Shown: positions 44,205-57,551, counted from the stretch's first letter. The stretch: 60,000 nt of DNA from Gnetum montanum (GCA_015680685.1 MNCI01015796.1:211454-271453); one strand, 5' to 3'. The notes: a model not told the origin generated them from the sequence alone. Program-made: numbers and translations.

Positions 44205-47200
44205 GTTTACAAGGTTTGCAAACTCTCTGCCATCCATATCTACCAGCTTGAGGCTCCATTTTCATAGGCTTTTGTGACTATAAACGGACCTTCCCAATTT
44301 GCCAAAAACTTATCTACATGTTCACGCACAGCTTTGAAGACTAGGTTCCCCTTTTTAATTGGTCGTCAATGTAGGTCTGCATGATGCTTTTACTACTGCT
44401 TGTCTTGATACCATTCAATGTGACCCAGTGTTTGTGCATGCTCTTCCTCTAGGGAGTTGAGATCAATGATCCATGACTCATTATTCTGGGCTTCATTTAC
44501 AATGCTTGAAAGCATCCCCCATAGTGATGGTACCTACAATTTGAGAGGAAACACTGCTTCAGATTTGTAAACTAGGCTATAGGGGGTCTTACTTGTAGCT
44601 GTCCTGCACATCGTACAGTAGGCCCACAACACATAGAGGATTTTCTCATTACATTGCCTCTTGCTATTTCTAAGCATTATTTTAAGCACGTTGATGATGG
44701 CCTTATTTTTTGCTTCTACCTGACCGTTAGCCTACAGGTAATATGGCAACAAAAAAGATTGCTTAATGCCAAGATTGCTACAAAAGTTGCTAGTTTCCAC
44801 ACTACTAAACTATGGCCAATTTTCCATCCCAATAGTCATGGGAAGACCAAACCTTGTTACAATGTTATCCAAGATGAAGTGGAAAACCTATTGAGATGTA
44901 GTTTTCCTAAGGGGGATAGTCTCTACCCACTTCGTAAAGTACTCAATGGAAGTAATGATGAAGCTATGTCTTGTGGAAGACTTAGGTGTGATGGGTCTTA
45001 TGATATCTAGTCCCCATTGTTGGAATGGCCACGTGATCTACGTTGGGTGGAATTCAATATGTGACACCTGTATAAGGTTTGTGTGACGTTGGCACGTGTC
45101 ACACATCTTGACTTTAGTAAAACAGTCTCGTTCCATTTAAGGTTAGTAATATCCTAAGCATCTGATCTTAGCTGCCATGGCCCTGGGAGCTATGTGTCCT
45201 CCACATAGTCCTTCATGGACTTTGCTAACAATTTTTTGTACCTCCTCCCCACCAACGCAAGTTAATAGTATTCCATCAAAGGAGCATTTACATAAGGTAT
45301 TATCTCCTACCAGGACATACTGCTGTGCTCACTTTCAGATTGCATCCCTTTGGAAATATGTCAAGCCATGTGGGGCTTCACTATGTTGTAGGTAGGCTTT
45401 CATGTTAGCGTACCACTCTTGGGTGTTGGTAGTGCTTACAGAGGCTACATGTACTACTTGGATGATAGGGTATGTGCACTCTGTTATCGAAGAAGGTAGA
45501 GTCGCGAACAGGTGTGGTAGCACATTTAACGCTAGCATAGCTAAAGCATTGGCTATGGTGTTCTTGCTACATGGCACATGCTAAATGTTTTTTGTGGTGA
45601 ACTGTTGCAACAAGTTTTTGTCCAAATCACAGTAAGGCTATAAGTGCGAAGCTTTACAGGTGTAGACCTCAATGATTTGGTTAACGATAAGCTAAGAGTT
45701 GCCTTAGACTGCCAAGTGTCAAATCTTTAATTGCTGGGCTGCTAAGAGGCCCCTAAGGAGTCCCTCATACTCAGTTACATTGTTCGTACTAAGGAAAGTG
45801 AAGTGGTAAGAAAATAGTTGCATGTCCTCTGAGGGGAACGTAATGAAGATAGCAGCACTACCACCTCATGTGGTTGAGGTGCTATCAAAATGCAAAGTGG
45901 GCTCGAAATGTGATGGTACAATGTTGACACTGCTAACATGTTCATCAAGGAATTCAGGTTCTATGGTTGCCTGATCATCAACGGGTAAGGTTGCAAGTTG
46001 TGTAGCTATCGCTTGTCCTTTCATTAATGATTGGGCTACATAGTGTAAATTGAATTCTGCTATTATTTCTTTCCATTGGACTATCCTACTACTTTCATAT
46101 AAGTTGTTCATGATAGCCTGAAGTACGTTGCTTTTGCATATAATGTTCACTTGGCTACGGAACAGGTACTGTCTCCACTTTTTTAGCGCGAACACTAAAG
46201 CGAGATACTTCCTTTCCACTTCGTTGTATTTGGCTTCATATGCTATTAATGCGTGGCTCAACTAATAGACTGGGATTTTAGAGCCGTCTTCTCTTTTTTA
46301 GCATAACAACGCTACGATAGATGTGTCTGAGGTAGCAAGGTAGATGTAGAAAGGCTTATTCCTCTGTGGTGGATAAATAGTTGGGAGGTGTAAAAGCTCT
46401 TTCTTCAAGTCATCGAAGGCTTGTTGGCATTGTGTTATCCATTCGAAGTGAACCCCCTTCTATAGTAAGTGTTGCATAGGGTGTAACTTGTCAGTCATCC
46501 TTTCTATAAACTTTCTAATGAACTGTACTCTACCTTGCAACCCGTGCAATTATTTAAGGTTAGTAGGGGGTGCTAGGTTAATGATGGCCTTAACTTTGTC
46601 AGGGTCCACTTGTATTCCAGCCTCCGATACTACAAACCCTAATATGCATCCGATTTTTACACCAAAAACACACTTCTTTGGATTAAGGTTCAAGTCATTC
46701 TTGTGAGAATGCTTCAGGACTACATCTAGATCAATGGGATGATCAATAGTTTTCTTAGACTTGACGGCTGTCTTTTACCTAGTCATTTAATCTCTTTAGG
46801 AGGTAGTTGCTAAATATGTAGGGCATGGCTCATTGATAGGTTGCTCTAAAATTCTTTAGACCAAAGGGCATCATGGTGTAACAAAATGTACCCCAAGGGG
46901 TCATGAAAGTGATTGTCAATTGATGCTCTAAATTTATGCAAATTTGATTATAACTCGAGAACCCATCCATGAAGGATAGTAAAGCATGACGTGTTGTAGG
47001 GTCGATAAGTTGATCGATACTTGGTAGTGGGAAGTCATATTTAATCGTTACTTTATTTAGATCCTGAAAGTCTATACAAATTCATATTCCTCCCATTTTC
47101 TTAGAGACCACAATGATGTTTGATACCCACTTCGAGTAATCGACCGTGTGAATGAAACCTGCTTGGTATAGCTTTGTGATTTCGTCACGTACGGCTAGTG

Positions 47201-47651
47201 CAATTTCTAGTTTAATTTTTTGAGCCTTTTGTTTAACGGGTTTGACACATGGGCCCAATACAATGTTATGTTGTATTAGCCATGGGTCTAAACCTGGCAT
47301 GTCATTGTAAGACCATGCAAATACTTTGATGTTGTCTTGAGGGACTCTGGATACATCTTTTTGCATTTGTTGATCTAGGAGGGAACTTAGTTTTGGTGTC
47401 TTTATTTCCCCATGGATGTCATTATTAGTGCTTCGATGAGAGGATCCTCGGTCACATCCCCGGCCTCTAGGTCTATGGCTTGGACCAAATGTTCAGGCCA
47501 ATCTAGGGAGGTTTCCAAGGATTCTATAGTGATATCAGTAGATGCATCCCAGTCTATCGACTCTAAGTTCAGATATCTTGCAAGCTTGCCATGAGGACCT
47601 ATCAAAGTCAAAATTGAGTGTAGATCGTGCTACATGGCCATCTTGTTCAAC
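44205..47651 (-). pseudogene. pol: pol of element B: RT, RNase H, aRNase H, integrase
   Basis: The minus strand starts after a splice-acceptor-like GTGGCAG, with IGPHGKLARYLNL and EDPLIEAL matching A. RT keeps LAVRDEITKLYQAGF, ICIDFQDLN and MPFGLKN, but the YVDD box is replaced by a stop and VKD. RNase H (46261-45866: KYNEVERKYLALVFALKKWRQYL) is followed by a weak second RNase H (FDSTST, TEYEGLLRGL, NTIANALAMLAL). Integrase (about 45250-44205) is heavily broken, ending with FLANWEGPF. Stops and frameshifts are many. Two RNase H domains place it in Tat with element A. It is not functional. Confidence 0.88.
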
Positions 47652-47668
47652 CTGCCACAATAAGAAGA
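47652..47668 (-). promoter_or_regulatory. Putative 3' splice site before pol in B
   Basis: The minus strand reads CTTCTTCTTATTGTGGCAG, a pyrimidine-rich acceptor, followed by GTTGAACAAGATGG. It is at the same homologous position as TTTATTGGTAG/GAGCAAAC in element A, and agrees with an Ogre-like intron between protease and RT. The donor is not identified. Confidence 0.55.
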
Positions 47669-47774
47669 GGCCCAGTCAAGTGATACCTATTTGTAGCTAT
47701 AGTGCATAATAGTAAATATTTGCAAAGCATTAATGAAACATGCAATGATTGTCAAATATTTGGCCAAGTTTGCA

Positions 47775-48055
47775 AGTTATCAGTTTAAGGTCTTGGCGGA
47801 CCATGAGCTAGTTCAAACATGCAATTAACTCTACTAGTTTAAGATCTTGGCGGACTATGAGCAGGTCCAACATGCAATTAACTCTACCAGTTTAAGGTCA
47901 TGGTGGACTGTTAATAGGTTGTAAAGGTAAAGTTACTAGTTTAAGGTCTTTGTAGACCGTTATCAAGTTGGTGGACAAGGTTACTAGTTTAAGGTCTTTG
48001 CGGACCATGGTGCATAGGTTTCATACAGGTAGGTTGCTAATTTAAGGTGGGATGA
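47775..48055. repeat. Hairpin tandem array II of element B
   Basis: Units of about 55 bp contain AGTTTAAGGTCTTGGCGGACC, AGTTTAAGGTCATGGTGGAC and AGTTTAAGGTCTTTGTAGACC. Arms are GGTC...GACC around six bases. The array lies between RT and the promoter of the antisense gene, as in A. Confidence 0.82.
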
Positions 48056-48193
48056 AATTTTCGGTTGGGCCCACCTATTTGCAAACAAGAATGCTATGCT
48101 ATCACCAGTTTATGACATGTAAGTATTATGCTATATGGGGCATCCCGCATTACTTGGTATGCAAAAATAACAAGTTCTTTTCACCGCGTTGAT

Positions 48194-48201
48194 TATAAAT
48201 A
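48194..48201 (+). promoter_or_regulatory. TATA box of the antisense gene of B
   Basis: TATAAATA in GATTATAAATAGGGG context lies 133 bp before the start codon at 48334, on the strand opposite to the retrotransposon genes. No LTR is nearby, so this promoter belongs to the internal gene. Confidence 0.75.
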
Positions 48202-48333
48202 GGGGTTTACCCCTGGTAAACTTGTCATTTTCATTATCAGAGAGTAGAGCCCACACCCAGAGCATAGTGCAATTGTGCCGAGAGAAAGCAAAATAGTGTA
48301 GCGTAGTAGCCGACAATATTTGCGAGTGAAGCA

Positions 48334-51300
48334 ATGGCACCTAAAGGCGAATGTAAGCACCGAGGGCTCGCTAAGGTGGACGAAGTCAAGGACACTTTGG
48401 GATGCCTAACTCAGGCATGCATTGAGGTGTGGGAGGAGAATCCGTCTGCTCGATAGGTTATTACGTTGCCTTTGTTGTTCAGACTTCTACAATCATTATT
48501 GTTGAAATCCATGTCCTTTGCCACTCATTTTGGTCACTGTTTTGGCCACTATGCTACCGCTATTACTAGTTGGCCACAGCGGCTGTACAAATGTTACACT
48601 ATAGCCTCATGCAGTATCTCTTTGTTCATCATTGTTGCAACTACCTTGCTGCAGGGGTTTGGGAGAGTTGGGGTAGCTTAGCACATGGCTAGTGTAGTGC
48701 ACCACCCTCAGGAGGGTTTGGCTGTCTACGTGATTTGACAAATGAGACATGTGTTTAACATGGTACAAAGCGAGTTATTTTGTACAACTGAATTATGGTT
48801 GTAGCATAGTAAATTTTTACTTGTCTACACTTGGTAATATTTTTATTGCGCTATGCAAGTATGTCGTAAGGTCTTGTAGGTTTGTTAAATATTGTTATGC
48901 TGTTGAATCTGTAATATCGCTGCATTGCTAAATTTGCTAACCTTGCCATATTGCCATGCTTGTTGTAGTAATGTGTTAATTACCTCATTGTGTTGCATGT
49001 TTGCCTGTTCTTGTTCATCTGCTTCAGTACGTATCATCTAAGCATTGTTGCATTGTGTAAGGTTTGATGGCTATACTATGCTGCGAGGCTTGCTTTGTTG
49101 TTGTTTGTTTGTATTTTTTCTTAATTTTTTGCGACTACAAAATCCTGCTACACTATATGCAATGAAAATGCCATGCTACACTATACATAATGAGAGGGTT
49201 ATGCTACGCTACATGTAAACTTCACTCATACATAGTGCTAACATTTGTTCTTCGTTGGTGTAGAGTTATGTTGAAACCCATTTTGATTGTCCTAGAAATT
49301 GTAAGAGTCTTGTGCTACCTAAGCGAACCGGTGGCCAATGTCCCTCCTCCCCATGCACTTGTGGAGTAGTAGATGGTCTGGTTTTGGGAGGACACACAGG
49401 ACTTCCTACAGTTCCTCCTTCAACATTTTAGTGTGATTATTTGGTCACACTTATCGATAGAGACAGCAGTTGTAATTATAGAAACCCTATTGCCCAGGGA
49501 AAATCGGGGTATTCTAAAATTTTTGATTGATGGGTCAATTAGGGGCGAAAAGGTAGAAGGTTTCAACCAACATCCAAAAAGCTTGAGATGATTAAGTTGG
49601 ATTTGGGAAATGCCTGAGTATAAGTGCTACCACTTATACAACACATTGTTTGTTGCCCATCACATAGGCACCTTCTTCTAGAACCCACCTGGAACTGTTT
49701 ACTATGCTAGTGGGTGAGTTCTACGAAGGTATTTTGTCGTGTAACCCATGCTATGCTAGACACATGTATTAATAGTGTATATGTGCATTCTTTGTATTGC
49801 CAGGTTTTTTATTGATAGGAGTAGTCTCCACAATGACATAGACGCCTTGGTGTTGGCACAGATGGCCCTATGGGAGTTTTCCTCTACTGGGAATGTGCAC
49901 ACCGACGTGATAGGCCAATTTGGGGGTGAGTTTAGAACCTATCCAATCCGGTATATCCAATTTTATGGAAAGTGTAAAGAAGCCAGTTGGTTGGATAGGG
50001 AATGGGCATCCCTTAGGCCGCTCACCGTCTAAGACGTGTTGGTGGATCTCCCACCATTTTCCATGTAGTTTAAACTTTCTACACTAAAGTGTGAATCTGC
50101 TGTTACATGTTTAAGTGATGTTTACCTTTTGCTAACCCTATTTTTTCTATGATTTTCTTTTTTTTGTTTTATGATTCATTTTAGTAGAGAAGAAATACCA
50201 AGAGGTGAATATGATTGCCTCTGGGCACAATGAGACCAACCTATTTTTTAAGTATGGGGAGGTGGAGGAGACCTAGTGTTGGCTTTGCAATGGGACCCCA
50301 ACCATGCTGGTCCATAACCTTCAGGAGGCTGAGCTTATGGACCTATTTTTGGCTATTAACCTGAGTGTCCCACCTACTGAGATGCTTTTCCTAGCCAACT
50401 CCTTCTCCAAAAGGCAAACCACTTCCACACACATGTTCACGGTGTGCACGTGGTATTTGATGTCAACGATAAATTGTTTGCAGATCCTTTTGACATTCCC
50501 TTTGATGGTCTTCCCATGGGAGAAAATTCCAAGAAAGATGCACACAATTAGGAGGACATCAAGGACTGGCTAGGGGTTGCAAAGGATTGAAAGGGTATTT
50601 ATATTGAGAAAGTCAGGCTATGGGTGGCTAAAACAGTTTACCCTGTCTTTCATGCCCGTGCCTTCACCAAGCTGCTATCCTAAGGAAAAATCATTGGGAT
50701 TAAGAAGGCTTAGATAATGAGGGATGTCATGAAAGAAGGGACTCGTTACAATTGGGCCAAGTATCTTTGCAGAGGCATGTAGGCTGAAATGGTCAAGCTT
50801 CGTGGGAAGCTTGAATCTTGTTTCAACGTGCACCATGCCTTTTTCATAGCCTGCCTATGGTGTTTTGTAGAATTCTTGGTAGTCCGTGAGAATGGAGTAT
50901 GGTTATTGCAAGATCATAGCCAGATTTCCAAACCGTGGGTTTGCCAAGTCTTCTGTACCACCTATCTCAGGATCCCCTAGAAGCTATTGGGGAGTCATTT
51001 TCGATGACAACCAGAGATTGGGTGGCACGCAACTTTCAGGCCAAGGATAGTGTGGGAGAGGCACCCCCCATTACCACTGGTAGTGTGATAAGGAGGGAAT
51101 GCCTCATTACAGATACGGTGATGACCAAGCTACAATGTAAGAGGTCTTGCCTTGCTAACGAGACCCCTCATACTAACGAAGAGAGGAGGAAGAAGCTGCA
51201 ATTCAAACTTCACAGAGTGTAGCCTCTGATTGGTAAGTATTCATTTCTTTTTATTTTTTTATTTTTTGGCTAACATTTGCTACGCTGTGTTATGCTAGGT

Positions 51301-53085
51301 AGCATAGCATATGCTTCGGGTTGGTATATTTTACTTACTATGACTATGGCTTATCAGTGGTGGAAGAAGATGGAGAAGAAGTGGTGGCCCCTACAATAGG
51401 GGTGATCAACGAAAACAAGGAGGCCCTGACTACAGAGTAGAGGGCCCTTGTCAAAGAAGAAGGGGCCCCTACTACAAAAGAAAGGGCCTTGGCTAGTGAA
51501 GAGGAGGTCTCCACCGATGAAAAGGAGGCCCTTCCTAACGAAGAAAGGGGCCCAGCCAATGACGAAGAGGCTCCTAGAAACCAGGACGAGGCCCTTACCG
51601 ACAATCCTTTTGCAAAGAGTAGCTCAGTGCCAGAGGGTCACATGAACATCTAGGACGTTGCTACGTTACTAGGTCAGTTGAAAGGAGAGGGGCTCCATTT
51701 GGATAATGGTGAGTTTGACCACATATTTGATAGTGTGTCGATGGGTGACCCCCTGCTATCACCCCTAAGGATTTGCTAGGTAGGAGCTTTACATTGTCAT
51801 TTACACTATTCATTAGCTCTATTATGGTTCTCTCCACTTTAGCTAACATATTTTATCGTGTAGCTGATACCATCGTCGACACCCTCGGCCCATTCTTGAT
51901 CTGCCTGTGATCATGGACCGAGACCCCTGATAAATTTACTTTTATGGAAGGGGTGATCGATGACATGATCAATTGTCTGAGGTGGGTCGACCCAGAAGTG
52001 GGTAGGTCATAGTGCTACGCTAGACTCTAAATTGTTGTTGCATTTACCATGTTGCTATGACTAATGCATTTTTTATGTGAGGTTGGCAGCCTCTTGTCTC
52101 AAGTGGAATCCCAAATGAGTAGTTAAGGTTGACACCATGCCTGAATTTCCACCAGAGATGCCAAGGTATCTCATTGCGTATACGACGAGGCAAGCTAATA
52201 TGCGTTGTACTCGGCATGCTCCTTGTGGAAATGTAGGTGTGTGAATGAAGACCTCTCGAAAAGGGTCCAGAGGCTTGAGAAGGAGAAGGCCAACCTAACC
52301 ACCAAGGTAGGAGATCTTTGTTCCAGGAATGAATTCCTGTTAGCCCAAGATACCAACAATGGTAGTTGGCACATGACCGTCATTGACTATGCGAGGTACT
52401 GGATGGCTGTGCAGCACAAAAATTAGGCCACCCATGAGATAATAGAGCAGCACATGCAAATGGACCCATTAGCCCAAAAGAACCAAGACTAGAAAGATTA
52501 CAGTGCCAAGGTTTACAAGTGGGGGCAGGCAAAGAAAAACCACAAGCATATGTATAAGCTAGAATGTGCCACCTACCATAACTAATATAGGGATGCCTTA
52601 GTCAAGTTACATACTCATGAGGTATTCCTTGATATTATTGGTGCTTTTGGGGCTTACAACAAGTTCATGCAACATGTGACAATGAGTGAATCTCCTTAAA
52701 GGAAAGTGACCTTTCCTGTGGGTGAGACCACCATTGCCGCCTTTTCTCCAGAACCCTCAAGATGGAAATCCATAGAGAAGGAGAAAGTTGTTGCAGGTGC
52801 TGATCTGGGTGACAGGAATTGGGTTGATATCATGGAAGAGGAGATCTGACGATGCCTAGCTATAGGCCTAGATTAGATACCCCCCCCCCGAAATAGACGT
52901 GGGACCGTCTCGGGTGAGTTACCTTTTGGCGTAGTGATAATTTATTTTTCTTGAGTCTTTATCGTAGCTTTAGCTAACTAGTTCATTTTTTGATGCAGGA
53001 TCCAGGTGAAAACATAGGGCCTAATGAAGCAGGGAATGATGGAGCGGGTGAGGATCATAGTGTAGCAGCTGACCATTTTATTTGA
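48334..53085 (+). pseudogene. Antisense eight-exon accessory gene of element B
   Basis: The predicted exons are 48334 to about 48456, 49264-49713, 49804 to about 50064, 50185-51232, 51358-51779, 51864-52001, 52082-52913 and 52999-53085. The donors GTGAGT, GTAAGT, GTAGGA, GTAGGT and GTGAGT and the acceptors TTGCCAG, TTTTAG, TTATCAG and GATGCAG are canonical. Exon 2 has LKPILIVLEIVRVL, FSVIIWSHL and NTLFVAHHIG then NPPGTVYY. The last corresponds to NTLLVDDSPxxxxxNPPxT of FCP1/NIF phosphatases with its aspartates gone. Exon 4 matches A in EDWLGVAK, RYNWAKYL, EFLVV and PWVCQVF. Exon 5 is an acidic array of EEGAP/EALP repeats. Exon 7 has a coiled coil, YARYW, SAKVYKWGQ, KNHKHMYK and the WVDIMEEEI-RCLAIGL motif. 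The last exon (DPGENIGPNEAG) matches A. Several stops and shifts inactivate this copy. Confidence 0.87.
49060..49225. repeat. GCTACGCTACAT-type repeats in intron 1 of the B antisense gene
   Basis: Words such as GCTACACTATA, TGCTACGCTACATG and CTATACTATGCTGCG recur here, resembling the hairpin words of the B LTR. Another copy, TTTGCTACGCTGTGTTATGC with its inverted partner GTAGCATAGCATATGC, lies in the intron at 51282-51314. Confidence 0.6.
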
Positions 53086-53224
53086 ATTCAAAGAATGTTA
53101 CAAACATTATTAATTTGTAAAAGAAAAATTGAAATACGAAGAGATTTATTTTTCTTATGTGTTATGTGTTGTATTTATTTTTATTCTATTTTATTCTCTT
53201 TTCACTTATGAATTGAATTTGTTA

Positions 53225-53350
53225 GGAGCGTCTTGTTTTAGTTTTAGGCCATTTTGGGCCATCATTAGTTTTAGGCCATTTTGGGCCATTTCCAACCATG
53301 GTGATGATGGTAAAGGAAAAATTTTGCCAGTTTTAGGCCTTAGCAGGCCG
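53225..53350. repeat. Hairpin tandem array I of element B
   Basis: TTTTAGGCCATTTTGGGCCAT occurs twice, followed by TTTTAGGCCTTAGCAGGCCGT. The arms are GGCC...GGCC as in element A. The array lies between the end of the antisense gene and the protease. Confidence 0.7.
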
Positions 53351-53506
53351 TTATGTGATGTAAGCAATGGATGTAATGTGAACAGTTTAAAGAATGAGTT
53401 AGACACTTAGCGTAGACAAATGAATATGAAGCAAACAAGGAATAAATATATAATGACGGTTAATTGGGTAAGGAGTAGTGGAGTTGTTACGCTACATGAG
53501 TAACGA

Positions 53507-56500
53507 TCATCCTCGTAACTGCTTTCTAACCCATCGTGGGCTTGGCGATGCATAAGGTTGAGAGGCTTTGTTACGGTATTCTTCTATGTCGTCTACCACT
53601 TGAAAAGGCAATTTGGCCCACCTAGTTTCGTTTTCTAAGCTAGCATCTTGGGCTAGCTTTTTTGTCAAGAAATTAGCTTTAGTGGAGATAGGTGTTTCAT
53701 TCTCAGAGGTTATGACCTCTAAACCTTGCTCCATATTAACGTTGTTTATAGCCTGGGTTGTTGCTTCATCACCTTGGATTACCACCTCCCTACCCGCATA
53801 AAGTAGGTGGATTTCTTGGTGTATGAATAAAGAAACAACCCTGAGTTGGGCTAACCATGACCTCCCCAAGATTAGGTTAAACCCAGGCATATCTTATATC
53901 ACAATAAATGTTTCATTTTTTGGGAACTGGTCCCCTATGAAGAAATCAATGTGGACAGTACCTTTCACCATCACTCGTGCTCCATTGAATGACTTCAGAC
54001 ATGATGTTATCATGGGTTTGATTTGGTCCACCAAACCCAGTTTGTCCACTATGGGGAATAGGATGATGTTTGTAGTAGCCCTGTCATCAATGTGTACTCT
54101 TCAGATCATGTGTTGGCCGACTAGAATTGTGATGAATAGGGGTGCTATCATCACCTAACCCTTTTCAGGGTCTTCCTTAATGGACTCGTCATTGAATGTT
54201 AGCTAAGATGGTCATGGTTCTTTAGGCATAGAAGGAAGCATAACCACATGGATTGCTTTCTCCTCTGCCGGAATGTTTTCGTCAATTGGTATAGACGTTA
54301 ACATGCTAACTAAAGCCTTGCGATGTGCGATGGAAGTTATTATTAGGTCGTACAGGCTCAAGGTTGTGTTTTTTTATTTTAGAGCCTATTTGACCTGGGT
54401 AAGAGCATTTAGGAGGTCCTGTCCACCTTCCTGTTGTTTACCACCCTTCTCTTCCTCCATTCATCCTAGAAGACAAATTTCCTGAAGAGGAGCAATTTCG
54501 GGTTTGGGGCTAGACCCTTTTGGGCAAGATGGCGATGATCATGCTCACATAGTGGCATTAACTTTTGGTGATGAAGCAGGTGTAGGTGTAGAGGATGAAG
54601 GAGTAGACTTGGAAGGACCTTGGGTAGTACATTCCTTACCTTTTTTGTTCATCGGATGCTCTTCCCATTTCCTTGAATGGGAAGATTGTGATGCCATCTT
54701 ATGTTGGTTTTGCGGGATGGGGGCAGTTGACTGTTTTAACCCCCTGATGACTAATGGTTTTCGTGGCATTAGTACGGGCGATGGTGCATTTTTTACTATA
54801 AAGGATGTAGGGGTGGATGTCTGAGGAGGAACCTTAAGGATGAATGGTTGCTGTAGTGTCTTTGTTGCCATTGTTGGTGTCGCTACACTACATTGAGGTA
54901 CATGAACCACAAACAGCTGCTATGGTGATTTTGGATTACTGTCTATGCCAATGGTGTTGATAATGTACCCCACATCATTAGCATTGAGGGGGTCCTTGTA
55001 AACATGCATGGATTGATTTTAAGGGCGGGCAGGGTTTCTTTCATCTAGAACCAACTTCCCTTGATCAATCATCCATTGAATGTCATCTTTTAAGGCTAGA
55101 TAGTAATCCGTGTCATGACCACAAAGTTGGTGATAGTCACAGAACCGCTCTAGCCTAAAGTTCTTAGGAATTGGAGGCTTGTTGGACGTACCCAAGGAGG
55201 GGTTCCTAAGAAGTTCACAATACCGCTGATGCCATTTGGTTGCTTCTTTTGACATCTGCTTATGTTGAATGTACCCTACCCCTAGCCATTGCTTTAGATG
55301 TTTTGAAGGCTTGACAGGTAGTGGGGTGTACTTGGAGTGATCTTTATGCTCAAAGCTAGGTTTAGGCGAGGTGGGTGCCTCAGGTGTCAATGTGAAGGGT
55401 TGGGCAGTGTTGCTTGGGCTAGGTGCAAGGTTAGTTGGCATTGTGACTACTTTCTTATTATTATTGTTATTGGGCTTGGCCTCATTTGCCACGGTGGCCA
55501 CCATGGCCATTGCAGCGTAGACCTTCTCTTTTTCCTTTTTAGTATATGCATTTTTGTACGCAACATAGGCTAGGTCCTTATTGGCTTCAGCTGTGTCTTA
55601 ATGCTTTTTGTCTGTGCAAAAGCTTGACTAAGAGAGCGCAGGGCTAGGTAATACAACTTGGATTTGATGAAATCATTCACCACCCCGTCTTGAAGATGGC
55701 CAGCAAATGGGCCTCCACGATAGGCTCACAAATTCATTCAAGGTAGCGCTCCACCGCTGTATAAACCTCTACATTGACTCTAGTGGGTCTTGTTTAACTT
55801 CCATCAACTAATTCAACGTGACTTCAGGCTTTAAGTTATACTTGAAGTGGGTCATGAACTGGGTCAAAAGCTCCTCCAATGTTGAGATGGAGGTGCGTGG
55901 GATCTCATGGTACCAGTCTAAAGCCTTGCCTCTCAGGGGCATAGCAAAGATGTGAATAATGGTGTGCGGCCATTATTGTAGCAACAAAGATTCAGATCTA
56001 AATACAACTAAATGTGCATTAGGGTCGCCCTCCCTGTTGTATTTTGTGAATTGGGGGAGTGGCATCCCAGGGGGTAATGTAAGCATGGAAATCATTGGGC
56101 TGATGGGGTTATCATGGTAGAAATCCATGACCTACATCGTGTCAGAACTGATGACCTTGAGGCATTTAACCTGTTCAATGAGGGTCTAGATAAGTTGAAA
56201 TGCTTGATTCAGATTTGGAGACAACGTAGATGGTTGTGGGGCTACGAGGGTGACCATCATTGATGGCATAGCAAGGGTAGCAGCCTGGCTCATAGGGGAT
56301 GCCGTTGGGGCTACCCTTACAAAGGGTGTCACCTATGAGGTCCACCACCCAATGGGTAGTGCTATTGGAGAAGCGATCGTTGGTGGTGTTGTAGGGTTAG
56401 TCATTTGCATGACCAATGGAACGGGACATAATCCCACACTTGGTTGTGACACCTACGGGACTTAGTATGCTTGGTGGAAAGGATAATGTGACATCTAGTG

Positions 56501-57299
56501 GGGTTGCAAGGCAGGAAGCGAAGTGGTTGGGATCCATCACATGGTTGGGGCTGGACCTACCGTTGATGATGGAATAGATGCAGAGGATGAGATAGGAGCA
56601 GAGGCTCCAGGAAGCTGTGAAGTGACATAGTGTGTATGTAGGAAAACATGGGTGTAACCGGTGCTTGGTACAAGGATGGAACAGAATGGGGAGGGAGAGT
56701 GCCTGGGTATGAAATTGAGGGAGACACCTGCTGCTACATTGAGGGTGCGGAACGGCTATCCATGGCAGATGAGGCGTAGATTGAGGTAGATTTGTGGTGA
56801 TCACAAAGGGAGCTATCATAAAAAGATGGTTTGACCTAAAGCTCATGGCAGTAGGGATGGTCACAGGGTAAGTTTGGCCATCCCCCTTGGATTGGGAGAC
56901 TAGATCCTCCTATCCATCCTAAAATGCTTCATTGTAATGGGATGTCGCGTCCCACTCCCTAGGCTTACTGACCCGTAGTAGCTGATCGAAGATCCACTGA
57001 TACATCTCCGTCAGGGGGATGGTGATGTTGGGGTTAGGGAAAAACTCCCTCCCATTCCGATAAAGGAACTCGAAATTACATTTATGATTGAGTTCTTGGT
57101 GATCCAGGGGCAAATCTACCTGGATCTTTGCATAGATAAAGTCATAACACTTTGCGTCTTGTGCCAAGAACTTAGGTAACAAATGTTAAATCCTAAGGGA
57201 TTGATGTGGTGCTAGCATAGGGCTAGGTGGTTTCTCAACACCCATGGTTCTTTGAGCTGAGAAAGGAGCCTCAAGGCTCAAGGTGGAAATAGCAGTCAT
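53507..57299 (-). pseudogene. gag-pro: gag-protease of element B
   Basis: The frame starts MTAISTL at 57299 by comparison with A. The N-terminal region (57182-56919) has CYDFIYAKIQ and FEFLYRNGREFFPNPN, matching FICVKIQ and YELFYRGGQEFIPSP of A. The central capsid part (about 56250-55560) is badly frameshifted. The C-terminal gag (55510-55019) keeps FCDYHQLCGHDTDYYLALKDD, a zinc-knuckle-like box with its last Cys changed to Tyr. A linker (54910-54545) carries PFILKVPP-type motifs. Protease (54158-53507) has VHIDDRATTNI and MPGFNLILGRSWLAQL. Stops and shifts are many. Confidence 0.85.
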
Positions 57300-57532
57300 T
57301 GTCAGAATCATCTTGCATGGTTAAAAAGGGAAGATCGCAAATTAGAAACATGGAAATCGATGGGAGATCGGAGGCTTTTCATCCTACCAAATTCCAAAGG
57401 AATCATCATCGTGACCAATCTGCATAACATGCTGCATAAACAAGCGCAAAAGGGTATCATGTTTATGCTAGTGAATGATGGGGTACAGAGAGCATGCATG
57501 ACTACCCATATGACACAGAAAAGGCACCAAAA

Positions 57533-57551
57533 GGTCCTCCTTCTAGCACCA
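57533..57551 (-). other. Primer-binding site of element B
   Basis: TGGTGCTAGAAGGAGGACC on the minus strand lies five bases after the LTR end. It is nearly identical to the site in A. Confidence 0.85.

Noticed and set aside
44654-45010. Plus-strand open frame of 118 codons
   Set aside because: It is the complement of the decayed integrase of element B.
54504-54824. Plus-strand open frame of 106 codons opposite gag of B
   Set aside because: The minus strand carries the gag-protease linker with motifs shared with A. The plus frame is incidental.
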